Source of the DNA: Carnegiea gigantea
Lineage: Eukaryota > Streptophyta > Magnoliopsida > Caryophyllales > Cactaceae
Reading direction: 5' to 3'
DNA: 64,000 nucleotides
Assembly: GCA_029747015.1 (NCBI GenBank)
Contig: JAKOGI010000003.1
Span: forward strand, 3,532,001 to 3,596,000
Numbering within the stretch: position 1 is the stretch's first letter; every line of letters begins with the position of its first letter. This document shows, one piece after another, positions 60,201 to 64,000 of the stretch. Under the pieces are notes generated by a model, which was not told the origin of the DNA, made no database searches, and was given only the letters and a program-made list of their open reading frames with translations. A program made the translations under genes and the position numbers.

Positions 60201-60851
60201 GTAAAGCAACATATAATTGTGGCGTGTGTGTCAAAGGAGTTGGCGAAGGTGATGAAGTATCAGGGGATTATTATGGCATCTTTCACGAAATTATTCGTGT
60301 TGAATTTACGGGTGAGCCAATTAAAAAATCTGTACTTTTCAATTGTGAGTGGTTTGACCTGGATGTTCCTCGGGGGCTACGTTATCCTAAACTTACCCCA
60401 TATCCCGAGGTTAATCATACCAAACGTTACAGAAAGTTTGACTCATTCATATTTGCTGATACTGCAACTCAAGTGGTATATATTAAGTACCCTGAGGGGA
60501 TATCAGGAAAAGCGAATTGGTGGGTAGCTATGCCAAACAAACCTCGCAGTGCTCCTAAAGATAAGGATAATCTAGAACTTGCCTATCAACAGTTAGGAAT
60601 GACAACCATGAATGTGGATAATGTAATAGCCATTAGTCGGTAAAAGTGCACAAGCTGATGATGTTGATGGACATGATTGGGGTGATAATCATGATGGAAA
60701 TGGTGAACATGATGATGGTGATGAAGAGGATGAAGAAGGTGAAAGAGAGGATGAAGCTGAAGACACTGATGATGATCATGATGATGAAAATATGGCATTG
60801 CAAAGTGGTGATGATGACGATGACGATGACGATGTGTCCTATAATGATTGA
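57217..60851 (+). pseudogene. CACTA TNP2/TNPD-type transposase, decayed
   Basis: It begins MDGPLHRQWMYRGR, a transposase-associated zinc-type domain (RCPCVKCKN), then TNP2/Transposase_21 (DGFTPF, VVTPYNLPPDI, LQPLIDELKMLWDVGVDTFD, RLHAALIWTINDFPAYGMLSG), a DUF4218-like block (LPVTFAALPKDVLGP, KNIAIILCKLKVVFPPGFW, QYQWMYPFEKY) and a DUF4216-like block (YYGIFHEIIRVEF, LFNCEWFD). Two introns with clean borders, 59788..59875 and 59976..60061, keep the frame across both junctions. A poly-Asp tail ends at 60851 in a shifted frame. Lesions include a frame change near 57500, TAG at 57825, several stops between 57970 and 58370, a frame change near 58715, and TAA near 59087. It is inactive. Confidence 0.85.
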
Positions 60852-61003
60852 TTTAATATTTTCGTTGTATGGATATTTATGCCTGTGTATGTAGTTTTTC
60901 TTAATTGCAGACCCAGAGTATATATGTATTGTAATTTTTTCACTGACAATACTATGAATATTTGCGCGGTTGTATTTTTTTTTATTTTGTTCTTATTTGT
61001 TAG

Positions 61004-62824
61004 ATGTCTGAACTCAATGGTGGACGTGGTCGTGGTCGAACGGTTAGGAATGATGCGGGTAGAGGAGCACCACAACCGACTCCACAGTATGATCCTGCTG
61101 ATCAAAACTATAAAACAAACACCTTTAGTGGAATGTTTGGAGGTTTTCTTGATCTAACTCAACCATTCGGAAATTATTTTAGTAGTATGAATGAGCGACC
61201 CCATATGCAACCACCTTTGTTTGGTGCGGGTATGCAGTCACCAATCCAACCCAATATTCCTTACATGGGTGGTACTTCAGCTACTCCATTACTTTATCAA
61301 CAGTTTAGCACTGTTAGTCCATATTTCAACGGTAATCAGATTATAGGGCAACCTAGAATGCCAAGCCACTCAGTGCACAACGAAGGGGTCCAAAATGAAG
61401 GGGTAGGAAGAGATAGACACAGTCCTGCACCTGATAGTGAAACTACAAGCACCAATAATAAGATATATTTACAACCCGATTGTGACACGTAAGTTCATTA
61501 CAAACTTTGTAACTTCTTCAGTAATCATATTCTTTTAATGCCTACAGTAATTACTTTTAATAAATTCTTTTGTTGTTCTTAGTTTTGTTCTATATCAGGA
61601 CGTAGTTCAGAAAATTGTTGAAAGCTTTGCAGGTAAGTACCCACGTCCTTGGACCACGTGGGGGAAAGTTCTATAATCTCAGAGAGACATATGGTTTAAT
61701 GAGTTCAAGGTTAATTATCTGTACAATGAATTTGAAAGTCATCATTGGATTGTTTGAGATGTTTAATTACTAATATACTTCAACTTTGGCATAGAAACAC
61801 TACTACTGGCATCCAGACAATGAAACTCAGATACGACATAACTTTGAGTACAGATGTGCAACTTGACTTAGGGACATTCTTAGATATGGCAGGAAGTACA
61901 ACAAAAAGCCCAAGTGATTACCACCTAGTGTTTGGAATGACATGCTTAAATATTGGAGTGAGGATGACAAGTTCAAGAAATTGAGTCAACAAAATAAAAA
62001 GAATAGATTGAGTGATGCTGAAGGTTTTGCTCCTTCGTTACATACATGTGGCTCAATTCCAATTAGTGAAAGGAAAAGGCGCCTGGTAAAGAATGTAATT
62101 ATTAATAAGCGTATTTCTTATATATAATGTATGGTATGGATTAAGGTTTTCGTCCTTGTTTATATTTAATTGCTGGTTACTTTTTTTTCTTCAGGCCAAA
62201 ACATTAGGTAGGGAACCCATATGTGAGGAATTGTTTAAGGACACTCACTATAAGGTGAAAGACAAAACTTTTGTGGATAAAAAATCTACAAAAAAATATG
62301 TAAGTTTGGCACATTCTATTCAGAGAATATTCATATGTTATAATTGTAGGTTTAGTATAAAATAGTTTTATTCTTGACAATTTTCAGGAGGATCATCACA
62401 ACAAATGACAGGAGTACTCTCAAACTGCAACTCAAGGGGGCTCCCAACTGTCACCTATGACCCAAAAAAAGTTTTGAATTAAAGAAAATCTGGATAAGAA
62501 AGGCCGTGTATACGGTTTTAATGCAGAGGGGGTCAAGTTGAAGAAATCAGCTACCATTGCAGCTGCACTTCACTCATCAGCTGAGCATTTTGATCCAAGA
62601 GAGCAAGCGCAACTCCTCAATGAGAGCATAACCAAGCAAACAGAGGTTATAACTCAAATAGTCAAGAAACAGGGGAAGACAGAGCGCATGCTGAAAAAAA
62701 TTTTAAGATTTTTTAAAGTCAAAGTGCAGGTTCTTCCAACCACATCAACTCGAACCCTGATGATGAAGATGACTCCCAAAATGACAATGATGAAGATCTC
62801 ACAAATTTATCTGACTCCGATTAG
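61004..62824 (+). pseudogene. CACTA TNPA/Plant_transposase-like gene, decayed
   Basis: Exon 1 (61004..61488) encodes an RG-rich start (GGRGRGRTVRNDAGRG) and a Gln/Pro/Asn-rich region. A donor GTAAGT at 61489 and an acceptor TTCTTAG ending at 61582 join in frame to KIVESFAGKYPRPWTTWGKV. Downstream pieces in several frames, such as LSQQNKKNRLSDAEGFAPSL with GSIPISERKRRL and AKTLGREPICEELFKDTHYK with KTFVDKKS, match the Plant_transposase (Ptta/En/Spm, PF03004-type) signature. A further intron is likely between RKRRL and AKTLGREP (about 62085..62194). It ends with a Gln/Lys coiled-coil-like segment and an acidic tail to TAG at 62822. Frameshifts around 61670..61930 and 62410..62700 break it. In intact elements this protein binds the subterminal repeats. 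Confidence 0.75.
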
Positions 62825-63252
62825 TTTATATGATCTGCATGTAGTTTATGTGATCTGCGTGTAGATCCAAAACAACTGTGTTTTATAAATATCGTAATTA
62901 ATATTTAATTTAGCACCTTCTTGTGGCAGATATAAAACTTCATATTTGGTAATTATTACTTATTATATTTGGTAATATATTTAATTTTTTTTTTGTTTTT
63001 GAGAACCAAACTTTTTAAAAAAAAAATTATTTTTTTTAGGGTGAGGAAAATCCCTCTGCAGTCCAGACTGCGCAGAAAAACTGTCCGACGGGTGATTCCT
63101 GTCGGAGATTCCGTCGAAATATTTTCTGCAACGACCTTAATTCCGACGAGAAGTTCGGCGTCGTATTTTCCGTCAGAGATCCATTTTTCCGTCGGAAAAT
63201 TGATCTTTTTCCGTTGGCAAATCCGTCGCAGCTTAGATGTATTTTTGTAGTC
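62825..63252. other. CACTA 3' subterminal region
   Basis: AT-rich sequence, then from about 63060 repeated CGACGG/CCGTCGG motifs leading to the right terminus TTTTTGTAGT at 63242..63251. Confidence 0.8.
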
Positions 63253-63690
63253 TACTCCTTACTTCAACGTGGATATGGCCGAGGTCAAGTAACATAACTA
63301 AGTATATTGCTGGCGGATTTTAAGTTTTGCCAATTGTTGACCAAAAGTAACGGTCACCATAATCTCACCATAATCAACTTATTGATTTGACAGTTACAAA
63401 GTGATTAGTTGGGTATTACTCAGCCAGTTGAATTCCTTGATTCAATTTCAACCTTGGGCTACTATAAAAGGGGGTTCAGATTAAGGGATGAAACACACAA
63501 CACTGAGCAAGCATCCCCTAGATCAAATATACTCTCTACCTTCTACCTCACACTAATCTAACCATCTTTAGGATTTGCGTTTAGAGTGTAAACCTTTCCG
63601 GTAACTCTAGTAGCCACCTGTTCTTCGGCAGTAGACGACAGAAAGATCCAAGCTAACTTCCTCATCGAGGTGAGTCCTCACTATCCTACA
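63253..63690 (+). repeat. 3' portion of an LTR, element continues beyond the window
   Basis: It has a TATA-like CTATAAAAGGGGG near 63463, then a leader ending CTATCCTACA immediately before a tRNA-Met-type primer-binding site. This is the structure of the right edge of a 5' LTR in plus orientation. The LTR's left end was not located; the CACTA element may have inserted into it, or the LTR may start somewhere after 63253. Confidence 0.6.
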
Positions 63691-63691
63691 G

Positions 63692-63703
63692 TGGTGTCAG
63701 AGC
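63692..63703 (+). promoter_or_regulatory. Primer-binding site of a right-hand LTR retrotransposon
   Basis: TGGTGTCAGAGC, one base from the initiator-Met tRNA complement used by copia and gypsy elements. It lies one base after the putative LTR end. The following 300 bp (63704..64000) contain no recognisable gag before the window ends. Confidence 0.65.
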
Positions 63704-64000
63704 TCAGTCTGTTTGTTGCTAGCCCTAAAAAGATTAATGTTAATTCTCGGTTTTGATTATATTGTTTTTATGAGACTAATATGTGTAGAATATGAATCCA
63801 TCATATAATGCTAATATTCTTATGTGTGACATGAGATTATGCAAAATCGAGACCAATGCTTTATGTGCTAAACTTAATATGCCTTAAATTGAGATGAATG
63901 TCCTAATCGAGACCATGCCAACCCTAATGCATCTCAAATCTGATGCCCTCATTCTTTAAACAGCGTCCGTGTGACCCCAAGCTGGACCCCATTCCTTTGA

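Larger units (their letters stand above)
54975..63252 (+). mobile_element. CACTA (En/Spm) DNA transposon, decayed
   Basis: The left terminus is CACTACAAAAACAATG; the right terminus reads TATTTTTGTAGTC, the inverted copy with its final base changed (G expected). Dense subterminal CCGTCGG/CGACGG motifs occupy about 55010..55160 and 63080..63235, typical of TNPA-binding ends. The gene order inside is TNP2/TNPD-like then TNPA/Plant_transposase-like, both on the plus strand. The flanking trinucleotides differ (CAA and TAC), so no target duplication is visible. Both genes are damaged. Confidence 0.9.

Noticed and set aside
60586..60798. Histidine-rich minus-strand ORF and methionine-rich plus-strand ORF near 60.6-60.9 kb
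   Set aside because: Off-frame readings of the poly-Asp/Glu tail of the CACTA transposase.

Overview
The window reads as nuclear DNA of a dicot plant. It is AT-rich and carries plant-specific families: an EIX2/Cf-like leucine-rich-repeat receptor-like protein (RLP) pair, plant Ty1/copia, Tekay-type and Athila-type Ty3/gypsy elements, a CACTA (En/Spm) transposon and a hAT MITE with an 8-bp target duplication. I see no bacterial-type operons, rRNA or tRNA genes. By my boundaries, roughly five sixths of the 64 kb is transposable-element DNA. The species cannot be named from the sequence alone.

The substrate is a small head-to-tail RLP cluster on the minus strand. RLP1 occupies 27999..27468 plus 3827..1395, and RLP2 occupies about 50355..48842 plus 43489..42074. 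The two are paralogous along their whole length, including part of the upstream region and a conserved splice-donor-like site at the 3' end. Both are now broken. RLP1 has a nonsense codon, a 1-nt frameshift and a 23.6-kb nested insertion, although 811 codons of its 3' part are still open. RLP2 has many frameshifts and stops plus a young copia insertion.

The nested layers, left to right, are as follows. (1) An outer LTR element (LTRs 3858..4346 and 26963..27467) sits in RLP1 with target duplication CCCAG. (2) Inside it lies a Tekay-type gypsy dimer, LTR-int-LTR-int-LTR, at 5664..25667 with target duplication AAAAT; both internal regions carry a degenerate gag-pol and an intact extra ORF between the primer-binding site and gag. 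(3) A 1.6-kb palindrome at 28337..29937 is made of two truncated gypsy LTR ends joined head to head. (4) A defective Athila element at 30872..41642 (target duplication ACTAC) keeps gag, protease and an env-position ORF but has lost reverse transcriptase, RNase H and integrase; its right-hand LTR contains a solo LTR (38793..39970) and a hAT MITE (40008..40730). (5) An intact copia element at 43490..48841 (target duplication GCTGT) lies inside RLP2. (6) A non-autonomous copia-like element lies at 50768..54771 (target duplication TGATG). (7) A decayed CACTA transposon at 54975..63252 has TNP2/TNPD-like and TNPA/Plant_transposase-like genes. (8) The end of a further LTR and its primer-binding site lie at 63690..63703, and that element runs off the window.

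The genes do not form a pathway. The window records a plant immune-receptor cluster being dismantled by successive insertions. Only the copia polyprotein looks capable of encoding a full working product today. The most unusual items are the conserved pre-gag ORF with SUMO-interaction-like motifs in both Tekay copies, the LTR-derived giant palindrome, and the RLP remnant whose only start codon is now supplied by a transposon LTR.
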